A DNA stretch of 64,000 nt from Kitasatospora arboriphila (GTDB lineage: Bacteria; Actinomycetota; Actinomycetes; Mycobacteriales; Mycobacteriaceae), in the NCBI RefSeq assembly GCF_000717275.1, contig NZ_JNYV01000002.1, positions 682,001-746,000 on the forward strand. Direction: 5' to 3'. A model generated the notes under the pieces. It made no database searches and had not been told where the DNA came from. It worked only from the letters and a program-made list of their open reading frames with translations. Position numbers and translations under genes: made by a program. Shown here piece after piece: positions 8,126 to 16,556 of this stretch. Each line of letters begins with the position of its first letter. Positions within the stretch are counted from its first letter, which is position 1.

Positions 8126-8824
8126 ATGACATCCCCGAAAGAACCGGCACTTCTCGACCGCGTCGAAAGGCGGGGGCTGGTCCTGATGTTGGTACTGACG
8201 TTTGTCACCGGGGTGGTCGATGCGGTCGGCTACCTGGGGCTGGACCGTGTCTTCGTGGGGAACATGACGGGCAACATCGTCATCCTCGGAATGGGTGTCG
8301 CCGGCGCCGACGATCTCCCCGTCCTCGGACCCGCCATTGCGCTCGGCACCTTCGTGATCGGAGCGTTTGCCGCGGGAATGGTGTTGCGGCGCAGACCGAA
8401 GGGCTGGACAACGGCCGTGACAGGTTGCCTTGCTGCAGGTTCGGTGATTCTCGCCGCCGCGGCGACAGCTGCCGCCCTCACCGATACCGAACACTCTGTG
8501 TCGGCTCAGATCTGCGTTGCCGCGGCAACGGCCGCCGCAATGGGCATCCAGGCGTGCGTGGCACGCAAGGTTGCCATCGCCGACATGACGACGGTGGTGG
8601 TGACTTCCACCCTGACATCACTGGCCGCCGAGACATGGACGCGTGGTGGTCGAACCGCTCTGTGGAACCGCCGATTCGGCGCCATCGCAACGATTTTCGT
8701 CGGAGCGTTGATCGGCGCTCTGCTGCTGGCGGTGAGTGCCGTGGGTGTCGCGCTGGCCGTCGCCGCGGCGTTGTCGGTCCTGGTGACCGTGATCGGGCAC
8801 ATTCACATGCGAGCGTCGGTCTGA
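8126..8824 (+). CDS. DUF1275 (YoaK-type) membrane protein
   Basis: This 232-residue protein has about six membrane segments and the family signature near the N-terminus: TGVVDAVGYLGL followed by VFVGNMTGNIV. The ATG at 8126 follows TTGGAG; an in-frame earlier start would run into the aldolase gene. It is 53 nt downstream of the aldolase and probably in its operon. The family has no agreed function; a transport role in the pathway is a guess from position. Confidence 0.85.
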   Translation: MTSPKEPALLDRVERRGLVLMLVLTFVTGVVDAVGYLGLDRVFVGNMTGNIVILGMGVAGADDLPVLGPAIALGTFVIGAFAAGMVLRRRPKGWTTAVTGCLAAGSVILAAAATAAALTDTEHSVSAQICVAAATAAAMGIQACVARKVAIADMTTVVVTSTLTSLAAETWTRGGRTALWNRRFGAIATIFVGALIGALLLAVSAVGVALAVAAALSVLVTVIGHIHMRASV

Positions 8825-8867
8825 AGAAGTTCTGATCCGATGTGCAGCGCGGGTGGACTCTCGAGCG

Positions 8868-9638
8868 TCACTGCTCTTGAGTGTGCGGTGCGGGCGGAGT
8901 CCGGAAGCCCCGGAATGTGACCTGTTCGTGTATTCGGAAACCGAGTCGTTCATAGAGTGAGACGGCAGCGGTATTCGACTTGATCACGTGCAGGAACGGC
9001 CGATCACCGCGGGCCATGATGCTGGTGACAAGCGCGGTGACCAGTTGAGAAGCGTAACCGCGTCCTTGAGCCACGGGGGCGGTGCAGACCGCACTGATCT
9101 CAGTCCAACCCGGTGGCCGCAGCCGTTCGCCGGCCATCGCCACCAAAGCGCCGTGCTCGCGTACTCCGATGTAGGTACCCATCTCTGGGGTCCGCGAGAA
9201 GAATGGACCGGGGCGGGTCAGCGCGACGAGGTCGAGCATGTCGGGCAAGTCATCTGAACCCAGCTCGACCACGTCGACGCTTGTGTGCCCGTTCGGCTCC
9301 TTCTCGTCGTAGATCATCTGAAAGCCGTCGAGATCGAACACCGGTTCCCAATCGGCCGGTGGCTCGGCGGTGGAGCTGAACATATCGGCGAGCTCACCTG
9401 GGCCCACCAACTTTGCGAGATCGTCCCATCTGCGCGGGTCCTGGTCACTGTCCACGGCCGCAAAGGTGGCGACGCCGGACCGGTATGCGCTGGCCCGGCC
9501 GAACCTGCGGGCGAGATGGGCATGACGATGTCGCAGTGATTCACCGACTGGGTCCGCCAGCGGCCCGATGTCGCTCACCGGTGTGGAGCTGGTGCTCTTC
9601 TCAATGCCTGCCACTTCGCGAGTATGCACGACTCCCAC
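8868..9638 (-). CDS. GNAT-family N-acetyltransferase
   Basis: This 256-residue protein has a C-terminal GNAT fold: the acetyl-CoA loop is APVAQGRGYASQL (near residue 190), followed by a strand and YERLGFRIHEQVTFRG, typical of the FR47-like group. The N-terminal 100 residues are a less conserved pre-domain. The annotated start lies 8 nt after the flavoprotein's stop codon, so the two are an operon; a shorter start inside the first 25 residues cannot be excluded. The substrate is unknown. Confidence 0.8.
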   Translation of the reverse strand: MGVVHTREVAGIEKSTSSTPVSDIGPLADPVGESLRHRHAHLARRFGRASAYRSGVATFAAVDSDQDPRRWDDLAKLVGPGELADMFSSTAEPPADWEPVFDLDGFQMIYDEKEPNGHTSVDVVELGSDDLPDMLDLVALTRPGPFFSRTPEMGTYIGVREHGALVAMAGERLRPPGWTEISAVCTAPVAQGRGYASQLVTALVTSIMARGDRPFLHVIKSNTAAVSLYERLGFRIHEQVTFRGFRTPPAPHTQEQ

Positions 9639-9646
9639 CGTGGTGT

Positions 9647-10663
9647 TCAGTGCACACCGTGTCGCCGATCGCCGAGAATCCTGGTGGTCACCGCTGCCTC
9701 GATCTCCCGTGAAAATGACGCCGCCCTCGCCTCGACGGCTGCCTGCGCATCGCTGGAGATGAGGTCGAAGTTGATGGCGGCGGCGGCCTTCATCCCACCG
9801 GCGGCCGACGACCCGACCGTTGCTGAGAGATCAGTGACATTGCCTGCAGCCCAGACACCTTCGATGTCGGTGCGACCCATCTCGTCGGTGGCCACGTAGA
9901 GGCCGCCGGACATGTGGTCGGACAGCTTGCCGCCGAGCATCTCGTAGACGTCCGCTCGTGCGACCATCCGCGGCATGACCGTGACGGCCTCGACGTCGAA
10001 ACGTCGACCGCCGACTACCTCCACCCCGCGCAACGTGCCGTCTTCGATGACAAGCTGTGTCACTCTCTCTTGCACAACAGACACATTCAGGGCAGCGAGC
10101 TGCAACCATTCGCTCTCGCTCGGTTCGGGCATCTCGTGCAAGAACAAGGTGACGTTGTCGCTGAGCTGGCGGAACAGCAGCGTCTGGTGCACGCTCATGG
10201 CCCCGGTGCCGAGCACCCCGAGCTTGCGCCCGCGCACTTCCCAGCCGTGGCAGTACGGGCAGTGCAGCACACTCGATCCCCACAGCTCGGCCACGCCGGG
10301 AATGTCAGGGAGTTCGTCGATGAGGCCCGTCGCCAGCAGGAGCCGGCGGCTGTTGACGGTGTGGCCGTCGGTGAAGTCGACCTCGAAACCGTCGGTGTCG
10401 CGTCGGACCGCTGCCACGCTGCCGGTCGTGATCTGCGCACCGTAATACTCTGCTTCGCGTCGCCCCTTGGCCAGCAGCTCGAGTGGTGAGATGCCCTCGT
10501 TGCCGAGCAGATTGTGTGCCCCGTCGGCCTTGGCGTTGCGTGGTTCGCCGCCGTCGATGACGAGGACCGTGCGGAGCGACCGCGCCAGCGTCGTCGCTGC
10601 GCCGAGCCCAGCCGGTCCGCCGCCGATGACGACCACGTCGTAGAAGTTGTCAGTCGAGTTCAT
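9647..10663 (-). CDS. Thioredoxin-reductase-like FAD/NAD(P) oxidoreductase
   Basis: This 338-residue protein has two nucleotide-binding motifs, FAD-binding IGGGPAGLGAA (about 13-23) and a later NAD(P) motif GVLGTGAMS, and a redox pair C135-P-Y-C138 in the position of the TrxR active site (CATC in TrxR). The terminal WAAGNVTD motif contacts FAD. It belongs to the small reductase group often seen beside thioredoxin-like or mycothiol genes. Here it is first in an operon with a GNAT protein. The partner disulfide protein is not in the window. Confidence 0.85.
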   Translation of the reverse strand: MNSTDNFYDVVVIGGGPAGLGAATTLARSLRTVLVIDGGEPRNAKADGAHNLLGNEGISPLELLAKGRREAEYYGAQITTGSVAAVRRDTDGFEVDFTDGHTVNSRRLLLATGLIDELPDIPGVAELWGSSVLHCPYCHGWEVRGRKLGVLGTGAMSVHQTLLFRQLSDNVTLFLHEMPEPSESEWLQLAALNVSVVQERVTQLVIEDGTLRGVEVVGGRRFDVEAVTVMPRMVARADVYEMLGGKLSDHMSGGLYVATDEMGRTDIEGVWAAGNVTDLSATVGSSAAGGMKAAAAINFDLISSDAQAAVEARAASFSREIEAAVTTRILGDRRHGVH

Positions 10664-10800
10664 GAATCCTCCTTGAGGTGCTCATCGCCTACCGATGGGC
10701 ACGATTCAGGGTGGCTCAGGTTTTGGAGATCCGGCAAGTATTCTTGCTGGATTGGCAACTTGTGGGCGGGTTCGTGTGTAGGACGGCTTGCGTCGCCACC

Positions 10801-11232
10801 GTGAGCGCTCCCGAAGGCCCGCTCATGAAACTCGCTCCCGCGTCGTCTGTAGACCGAGCTTGTGCTGGTACCGCGCGCGAAGGTCTAGGCCCGCTCAGGA
10901 AACTGGCCGATGCGCGGTCTGCAGTCCGAGCTTCGGCCAGTACCGCGAGCGAAGCTCCCTGAGCTCGCTCGCGAAACTCGTTCTCGCGCCGCTGCGTTTA
11001 AGCCGGTACGGCGGGCGGGGCTTGCGGCCCGGTCACAAAACTTGGTGAAGCGTTATCTGCAGATCGAGCGTTGGCCAGTACCGCGAGCGCTCACGACGGC
11101 CCGCTCGCGAAACTCGCTCTCGCCGGTCTGTAGCCCGAGCGTCGGCCGGTACGGCGAGCGAAGCTCTGGGCCCGCTCGCAAAACTCGGTCAAGCTATATC
11201 TGCAGACCGAGCATCGACCAGTACAGCGAGCA
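10801..11232. repeat. Six-copy ~72-bp imperfect tandem repeat array
   Basis: Units begin at 10801, 10874, 10946, 11012, 11084 and 11155, with lengths 73, 72, 66, 72, 71 and 72; a seventh breaks off at 11227. Each unit opens with CGAGCG, passes through a GCTCGCGAAACTCG-like block, and ends with GACCGAGC...GGCCAGTACCG. The CGAGCG start and later CGCTCG can pair, so each copy could form a hairpin. The array fills most of the 633-bp gap 10664-11296 between the flavoprotein start and the catalase stop. No gene is convincing here, although 72 is a multiple of three and leaves long open frames. Confidence 0.85.
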
Positions 11233-11253
11233 CCCACCCCACCCAACGACAAA

Positions 11254-11280
11254 GGGCGACGCGGTGACACCGCGTCGCCC
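11254..11280. terminator. Strong terminator downstream of Mn catalase
   Basis: GGGCGACGCGGT pairs perfectly with ACCGCGTCGCCC, and an outer CGACAA/TTGTCG pair extends it. It stands 17 nt beyond the catalase stop codon. Confidence 0.8.
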
Positions 11281-11296
11281 CTGCTTGTCGTGCTGG

Positions 11297-12241
11297 TTAC
11301 TTGGTCTTCGGGTTGTCCGCTGCAGCGATCTCGACTTCGGCTGTGGCCTGGATCAGTGCCAGCAGTTCTTTGTCGAGGCCGGGTGCGAACTCTTCCTTGC
11401 GTTCCGGCGCGATGGTCATGGGGAAGCCCTCGGGCATCACGGCAGTCGACAGTTCGGTTCCGTCGTTCGACGGCGACGCACCGCGGTAGAGCTTCGCAGC
11501 TTCACTCTGGTCGTCAGCGCTGAACGTGTACTGGATGCTCTGCAAACCCTTGTCGAGGAGCTTCTTGACCTCCGGGAACGATTCGGCGTTTGTCTTGGGG
11601 ATCGGCAGCACCTTGCCCCAGTTCACGCCGAGACTTTCCAGTGCCTTGGCGAAAGCGTTCTCGTGGGCCTGATCGCGCACGATCAGATAAGAAATCGTCG
11701 ACCGCGCTGCCTTGTTGTCGGTCATCTCGTAGATCCGGCACTTCTGCAAACGTCCGGTCGACTCGAGCATCAGGTTGTACAGCAGGTCGAGGACCAGGTT
11801 GCCGCTGTTGTAGACGTACGACCCCAACCACGGGTTGCCGGCGGCGTCCACGGGCAACGCGCCCTGTGCGCCCACCAGGTAATGGTGGATGTTGCTGGTG
11901 TCGAGAGCGATCTTCAACGGCGTCGCGCCCTTGGCGCCCGGCTTGTCGACCGGGTCGGTCTTCTTGCCGCTGTACTCGGGTGACCCGTCCAGAAGCCGGG
12001 AAATGGTCGTTCCGATCAGTTCGACGTGACTGATCTCCTCGGTCCCCACGCCCTGGAGCAGGTCTTTGTATGCCTTGGACGACGCATCGCCGCGGAAGTT
12101 CATCGACTGGAAGAGGTACTGCATCATCGTGCGCATCTCGCCGAACTGACCGCCCAGACCTTCTTGCAGCGCATTCGCGGCTGCGGGATCAGGCTCGTCG
12201 ATGGCGATTTCATTGATCAACTGTTGTGTGTGCAAGTACAC
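11297..12241 (-). CDS. Manganese (non-heme) catalase
   Basis: This 314-residue protein is a dimanganese catalase that disproportionates hydrogen peroxide. Its ferritin-like four-helix ligands are visible: Glu in GGQFGEMRTMMQY, the E-x-x-H pair in TEEISHVE, and a second half with LLYNLMLESTGR followed by VRDQAHENAF. The first residues MYLHTQQLINEI are typical. A SigF-type promoter lies about 137 nt upstream, which suits a general-stress role. The gene is alone, with its own terminator. Confidence 0.92.
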   Translation of the reverse strand: MYLHTQQLINEIAIDEPDPAAANALQEGLGGQFGEMRTMMQYLFQSMNFRGDASSKAYKDLLQGVGTEEISHVELIGTTISRLLDGSPEYSGKKTDPVDKPGAKGATPLKIALDTSNIHHYLVGAQGALPVDAAGNPWLGSYVYNSGNLVLDLLYNLMLESTGRLQKCRIYEMTDNKAARSTISYLIVRDQAHENAFAKALESLGVNWGKVLPIPKTNAESFPEVKKLLDKGLQSIQYTFSADDQSEAAKLYRGASPSNDGTELSTAVMPEGFPMTIAPERKEEFAPGLDKELLALIQATAEVEIAAADNPKTK

Positions 12242-12377
12242 GATTTCTCCTCAAGATCTTTTCGGTGAAACGACCGGAAATCAGGAACTGAATGCATTTG
12301 TTCACCGACTCAAAGCGGGCGGCAACGGCGTCTTTGTATTCGCCCACCGCATTCGGAGCAACCGGTCAGTCCTCTAG

Positions 12378-12401
12378 TACCCATGTAATTTCAGATCAAA
12401 C
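12378..12401 (-). promoter_or_regulatory. SigF-type promoter for Mn catalase
   Basis: On the minus strand this reads GTTT (12401-12398), 15 bases, GGGTA (12382-12378), an exact match to the actinobacterial SigF/SigB consensus GTTT-N14-16-GGGTA as I recall it. The leader to the ATG would be about 130 nt. Confidence 0.7.
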
Positions 12402-12423
12402 CGACGTGTCCGCATTAGGGATG

Positions 12424-12930
12424 TCAAGCGTTCAACCGCGGGTCGTACGTGGGATCCGGAAACATTGCAGGGGAGCCGTTCTCGATTGCGTCGAGGCGCA
12501 ACTCGAAGTGCCACGGCTCGTTCTGATAAATCCGGCACAGGCCATACCGTGCACCGTGCGTGGACAGCCACGCCGCTGCCCGCGGGGGCCCGACATCGAT
12601 GGCGTCTCCGGAGACATGTGCCGACCTCTCCGGCGTGGCGACCCACCGTGCCGCCTCCGGGCGAGAGCCGAACTTCGAGACCGCGTCCCGAAGGAGCTGC
12701 GCCTGATAGGCCGGAGAACGCCAACCGCTGTTGACCTGGAATTCGATGCCCTCGGCTGCGGCCTCAACGGCCGCGCGGCGAATGGCACGGAGGAGGTCGC
12801 GGTGGACCTTGGCCACACCCGGGAGGTGGTCATCGAATACTGAGGTGCCGGGAGGAAGGACTCCGTCATCCTCGGACAGGACGCGGTGACCGGTGGTCGC
12901 GCTACCAGGCGCCGGTGCTGTGCGGGTCAT
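12424..12930 (-). CDS. vanY: VanY-type D,D-carboxypeptidase (M15B), no signal peptide
   Basis: This 168-residue zinc peptidase removes terminal D-Ala from peptidoglycan precursors. M15 motifs are present: SGWRS, the zinc motif SAHVSGDAIDVG (S-x-H-x-x-G-x-A-x-D) and EPWHFEL with the catalytic Glu-x-x-His. There is no signal peptide or membrane anchor, so it is predicted to be cytoplasmic, unlike the classical membrane-bound VanY. It is transcribed away from vanR and has the shared 52-bp van element starting 22 nt before its ATG. Its role would be to clear residual D-Ala-ended precursors. A dipeptidase activity, as in VanXY, is possible. Confidence 0.88.
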   Translation of the reverse strand: MTRTAPAPGSATTGHRVLSEDDGVLPPGTSVFDDHLPGVAKVHRDLLRAIRRAAVEAAAEGIEFQVNSGWRSPAYQAQLLRDAVSKFGSRPEAARWVATPERSAHVSGDAIDVGPPRAAAWLSTHGARYGLCRIYQNEPWHFELRLDAIENGSPAMFPDPTYDPRLNA

Positions 12931-12951
12931 GGTTCCAGTGAAGGAACTCCC

Positions 12952-13003
12952 GTGTTGCCAGCGTGTATGTGCTTTTCGGTATGTCCACGATATGTGCGGA
13001 CTC
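12952..13003. promoter_or_regulatory. van regulatory element, copy A (vanY-vanR intergenic)
   Basis: This aligns without gaps to 18642-18693 with 39 of 52 bases identical, including the 10-bp block GTGTTGCCAG at one end and ACGATATGTGC near the other. Copy A begins 22 nt from the vanY ATG, and copy B 22 nt from the vanH ATG. It is a candidate VanR-regulated promoter and binding site read towards vanY. Just beyond it, TAGCAT (13005-13010) sits 6 nt before the vanR ATG, suggesting a leaderless vanR transcript. Confidence 0.75.
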
Positions 13004-13016
13004 GTAGCATCAACGG

Positions 13017-13712
13017 ATGCGTGTTTTGGTGGTCGAGGACGAACCGTTGATGGCCGAGGCCATCCGGGACGGGCTGCGTCTGGAGGCGATTGCCGCCGAT
13101 ACTGCCGGTGACGGCGACACCGCTCTCGAGCTGTTGAGCATCAACTCCTATGACATCGCTGTGCTCGACCGCGACATCCCCGGGCCGTCCGGCGATGAGA
13201 TCGCCGAGAGCATCGTCGCTTCCGGCAGTGGGGTGCCGATCTTGATGCTGACGGCGGCCGACCGGCTCGACGACAAGACAACCGGGTTCGAACTGGGCGC
13301 CGACGACTACCTCACCAAGCCGTTCGAACTGAAAGAGCTCGTTCTGCGGCTTCGCGCGCTCGACCGCAGGAGGACACGCAACAGGCCGCCCGTACGGGAG
13401 ATCGCGGGGTTGCGCCTGGACGCATTCCGCCGTGAGGTCTACCGGGACGGTCGGTATGTGGCTTTGACCCGCAAGCAGTTTGCTGTGCTCGAAGTCCTCG
13501 TGACCGCTGAAGGAGGTGTGGTCAGCGCCGAAGAACTTCTGGAGCGGGCATGGGACGAGAATGCCGACCCCTTCACCAATGCGGTGCGGATCACGGTCTC
13601 GGGACTACGGAAGCGGCTTGGTGAGCCCTGGCTCGTCGCCACCGTGCCAGGGGTCGGATATCGGATAGACACGGCGGCGGGCACGGACCACGTAGGAGAA
13701 GGACGTGGATAG
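13017..13712 (+). CDS. vanR: VanR response regulator (OmpR family)
   Basis: This 231-residue protein has a receiver domain with acidic residues VEDE at the start, phospho-acceptor Asp51 in AVLDRD, and the KPF lysine, followed by a winged-helix DNA-binding domain from about residue 130 (LTRKQFAVLEVL ... VRITVSGLRKRLG ... VPGVGYRID). It is translated just ahead of vanS with an 8-nt overlap. Its place in the cluster and the shared upstream element make it the likely activator of vanY and vanH-ligase-vanX. The ATG lacks a Shine-Dalgarno sequence. Confidence 0.88.
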   Translation: MRVLVVEDEPLMAEAIRDGLRLEAIAADTAGDGDTALELLSINSYDIAVLDRDIPGPSGDEIAESIVASGSGVPILMLTAADRLDDKTTGFELGADDYLTKPFELKELVLRLRALDRRRTRNRPPVREIAGLRLDAFRREVYRDGRYVALTRKQFAVLEVLVTAEGGVVSAEELLERAWDENADPFTNAVRITVSGLRKRLGEPWLVATVPGVGYRIDTAAGTDHVGEGRG

Positions 13713-14817
13713 GAAGCCCGGGTTGAGTGTCCGACTCAAACTCACTCTCAGCTATGCCGGGTTCCTCATGCTGGCGGGAGTTCTACTGCTCGGTGCCGTG
13801 CGGGTGTTCCTGCTGCGCTACGTACCGGAGGTGACCGAGGTGAACCCAGGCGGCATGCCGAGGATGCCGGGGTCCGGCCCCGACCGCTCCGACCTGGAGG
13901 ACGCTTTCATACCCAAGGCGGCCGCCGCGATGGCGTTCCTGCTTGTGTTCGGCCTCGTGGGAGGCTGGATCCTCGCCGGACACATGTTGGCCCCGCTGAC
14001 GCGGATCACCACCGCCACCCGGCTGGCCGCGGGTGGGTCACTGTCCCACCGGGTTGCGCTCGAGGGCCGCAACGACGAGTTCCGGGAACTCGCCGACAGC
14101 TTCGACGCAATGCTCGCCCGACTCGAATCGCACGTCGCGGAACAACAACGGTTCGCCGCCAACGCTTCTCATGAGCTGCGCACTCCACTGGCGATCACAC
14201 AGACCCTTCTTGATGTGGCACGCAGCGACCCGAACCGCGACGCCCGAGAACTGATCGACCGCCTCTATTTTGTCAACTCGCGGGCGATAGATCTCACCGA
14301 AGCGCTCCTCCTGCTCAGCCGCGCCGACCAGCGCGTGTTCAGCCGGGACCACGTCGACTTGTCCCTCATCGCCGAGGAAGCCGTCGAAACCCTTCTCCCA
14401 CTTGCAGAAGAACGTGGCCTGACCATCGAGACAGTCGGCGACATTGCTCCCACCACCGGTTCACACGCACTGCTGCTCCAGATGGTGACCAACCTGGTTC
14501 ACAACGCGATCGTTCACAACCTGTCCGAACCGGGCACGGTGTGGATCAGCACGAGTGTCGGGCCCGACGCCGTGGTTCTCACGGTGGACAACACCGGCGA
14601 CAAGCTCACCGCTCAAGCGGTTTCCACGATCACCGAGCCATTCCAGCGGGGGACCGCCCGTGTTCGGGACGGCCACGCGGGTGTGGGTCTCGGTCTGGCC
14701 ATCGTCAAGAGCATCGCACACGCACACGACGGAACGCTGACCCTCACGCCGCGGCCGGCCGGAGGCCTGCGTGTCATTGTTCGATTGCCCGCAGCAGGTG
14801 AGCGCATCGTCAGGTGA
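13705..14817 (+). CDS. vanS: VanS sensor histidine kinase
   Basis: This 370-residue protein has two membrane segments (about 12-34 and 72-92) enclosing a short extracytoplasmic loop of roughly 40 residues, then a HAMP linker, a dimerisation helix with phospho-acceptor His156 in NASHELRTPL, and an ATPase domain with an N-box (NLVHNAIVHN), VDNTGD and GVGLGLAIVK. The small outer loop is the expected ligand sensor; whether it sees vancomycin itself or lipid II cannot be told. It starts at GTG, after AGGAGAAGG, overlapping vanR by 8 nt. Confidence 0.87.
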   Translation: MDRKPGLSVRLKLTLSYAGFLMLAGVLLLGAVRVFLLRYVPEVTEVNPGGMPRMPGSGPDRSDLEDAFIPKAAAAMAFLLVFGLVGGWILAGHMLAPLTRITTATRLAAGGSLSHRVALEGRNDEFRELADSFDAMLARLESHVAEQQRFAANASHELRTPLAITQTLLDVARSDPNRDARELIDRLYFVNSRAIDLTEALLLLSRADQRVFSRDHVDLSLIAEEAVETLLPLAEERGLTIETVGDIAPTTGSHALLLQMVTNLVHNAIVHNLSEPGTVWISTSVGPDAVVLTVDNTGDKLTAQAVSTITEPFQRGTARVRDGHAGVGLGLAIVKSIAHAHDGTLTLTPRPAGGLRVIVRLPAAGERIVR

Positions 14818-14826
14818 TGTCGGCCC

Positions 14827-15951
14827 TCACGCCATCGATGTGCGTTGGTCGGCGACAACATTCAGTACATGACGGGCGAGCGCCACGTCGGCATCCGGTA
14901 CGCCGACTGCCGACGCCCGAGCCGACATCGCCTTGAGCCGAACGTGATCCGTGAGCAGCGGGATCAGCGTGGTCTCGATCCAGGCCCCGTTGAGGGCCGC
15001 GTCGTCGACCTCTATCGCGCCGCCGGCTGCCACAACCGGCGCCGCGTTCAGCCGCTGCTCGCCCCCGCGCAACGGCAGCGGTACGTACGCTGCCGGTAGG
15101 CCGACAGCACCGAGTTCTGCGCACGTCATGGCGCCTGAACGGCAGATCGCGAAATCTGCTGCAGCGTAGGCATATTGCATGTCGTCGACATACGGTACAA
15201 CAACATAGGGTGCGCCCTCGAAGTCGCCACCTGGAACATCGACCCGGCGCTGAGGCCCCGTGATGTGCAGTACCTGCACACCGTGTGTCCGGAGTGATGG
15301 GGCGGCACCGGAGACTGCCGCGTTGATGGTGTCGGCACCTTGGGATCCGCCGGTCACCATCAGGACCGGCAAGTCGGTTCGCAGGCCGAATCGGCGACGG
15401 GCCGTGTCGCGCAGACTGAGACGATCGAGCTGAGATATGGCCGTGCGCAGGGGTATTCCGACGACCTTGGCGTGTGGCAGGCGAACGCCGGGCGCGGCGG
15501 TGAACACATGTGTCGTGAGTCGGGCGCCGAGTCGGTTGGCCATGCCGGGCTGGGCGTTTGCCTCGTGCACAACGATCGCGAGACCACGCATGCGTGCGGC
15601 CAGATACGCCGGGCCGGAGACGTATCCGCCGAAACCCACAAGAACCTCCGCGTGGACCTCGTCGAGGACCGCACCCGCAGACCGTACCGAAGCGCACAGC
15701 CGTGTCGGCAGGTTCAGCAGCGCACGGTCCATTCGGCGGGGTAGCGGAACCGGTGGGATGAGTTCAAGCGGGTACCCGCGCGACGGGATCAGGGTGGTGT
15801 CGAGTCCGCGAGTAGTACCAAGCGACGTGATGACGGCAGTGGGTTCCAGGCGGCGGAGTGCGTCGGCGAAGTTCAACATCGGCTCGATGTGGCCGGCTGA
15901 ATGTCCCCCGGCCACAACCACACGCGGTGCCGGTACCGGGCCGGCCGTCAC
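14827..15951 (-). CDS. MurG-like UDP-GlcNAc transferase in the van operon
   Basis: This 374-residue GT28-family protein shows MurG motifs: GGHSAGHIEP near the N-terminus (a variant of GGGTAGH), FGGYVSGPAYLAAR, HEANAQPGMANRLG, GGSQGA and RSGAMTCAELGAVGLP. MurG adds GlcNAc to lipid I to make lipid II. The GTG start (15951) overlaps the vanX stop as GTGA, implying coupled translation; the longer frame runs into vanX. A second MurG dedicated to D-Ala-D-Lac precursors would be consistent with its position. The gene is convergent with vanS, 9 nt apart. Confidence 0.85.
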   Translation of the reverse strand: MTAGPVPAPRVVVAGGHSAGHIEPMLNFADALRRLEPTAVITSLGTTRGLDTTLIPSRGYPLELIPPVPLPRRMDRALLNLPTRLCASVRSAGAVLDEVHAEVLVGFGGYVSGPAYLAARMRGLAIVVHEANAQPGMANRLGARLTTHVFTAAPGVRLPHAKVVGIPLRTAISQLDRLSLRDTARRRFGLRTDLPVLMVTGGSQGADTINAAVSGAAPSLRTHGVQVLHITGPQRRVDVPGGDFEGAPYVVVPYVDDMQYAYAAADFAICRSGAMTCAELGAVGLPAAYVPLPLRGGEQRLNAAPVVAAGGAIEVDDAALNGAWIETTLIPLLTDHVRLKAMSARASAVGVPDADVALARHVLNVVADQRTSMA

Positions 15952-16556
15952 GTGATCGGGAAGTCGAAGTAGATGTCGGGGTAGGGCTCGTCCCTCAGGG
16001 TGTAATGCCACCACTCGCTGTCGTACGAGGCGAAGTCGCACGCCTCCATGAGGGAGCGCAAACACTCGCGATTCCTGGCCGCGGCGGCTGTGGTCCCGGG
16101 CGCGCCATGCTGCGAGATGGGATCCATCAGGTCATGCCCGCCACCCATCGCGGCCAGTTCGCCGGTGTCCAGGTGGTACAGCGTCAGGTCGGTGGTGCTA
16201 CCGCGGCTGTGGCCCGATTTGTACGCCACATAACCTTGTTCGAACATCTCGGTTCTGCTGATGTTGGGGTGGTACCGCGACTTCGTCTCCGGGTCATCGG
16301 GCTGCTGTGCCCAGCGGACGAAGCAGTCGACGGCGCACTGAGGACGGTAGCCGTCCCAGAGCAGCAGGCCGAACCCGAGTGATGCGGCCTTGTCCCTGAC
16401 CTGCTCGAGGGCTGAGCACAGGGCTCGCGTGCCGACTATCCGATTGGCGAGGTACCCGTCCACGGGTTTGCCGGTGAAGTTGTCCCACGTCGCATACTTG
16501 GCGTCCCAACGTATGCCGGACACGAACTCATCGATGTAGACGAAATCGGCATTCAT
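15948..16556 (-). CDS. vanX: VanX D-Ala-D-Ala dipeptidase
   Basis: This 202-residue zinc dipeptidase destroys D-Ala-D-Ala, so that only D-Ala-D-Lac enters cell-wall precursors. The catalytic residues fall at exactly the numbers known for enterococcal VanX: Arg71 (DGYRP), His116 and Asp123 (SGHSRGSTTD), and Glu181 and His184 (EWWHY). Length matches the family. The start overlaps the ligase stop by 4 nt and the stop overlaps the murG-like start. An unusual point is the GGGHDLMD segment, where enterococcal VanX has a GTPFDLF-like sequence. Confidence 0.93.
   Translation of the reverse strand: MNADFVYIDEFVSGIRWDAKYATWDNFTGKPVDGYLANRIVGTRALCSALEQVRDKAASLGFGLLLWDGYRPQCAVDCFVRWAQQPDDPETKSRYHPNISRTEMFEQGYVAYKSGHSRGSTTDLTLYHLDTGELAAMGGGHDLMDPISQHGAPGTTAAAARNRECLRSLMEACDFASYDSEWWHYTLRDEPYPDIYFDFPIT

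Noticed and set aside
10910..11983. A 357-codon frame through the repeat array into the catalase antisense strand
   Set aside because: The repeat period keeps the frame open by chance; its second half is antisense to the catalase gene.
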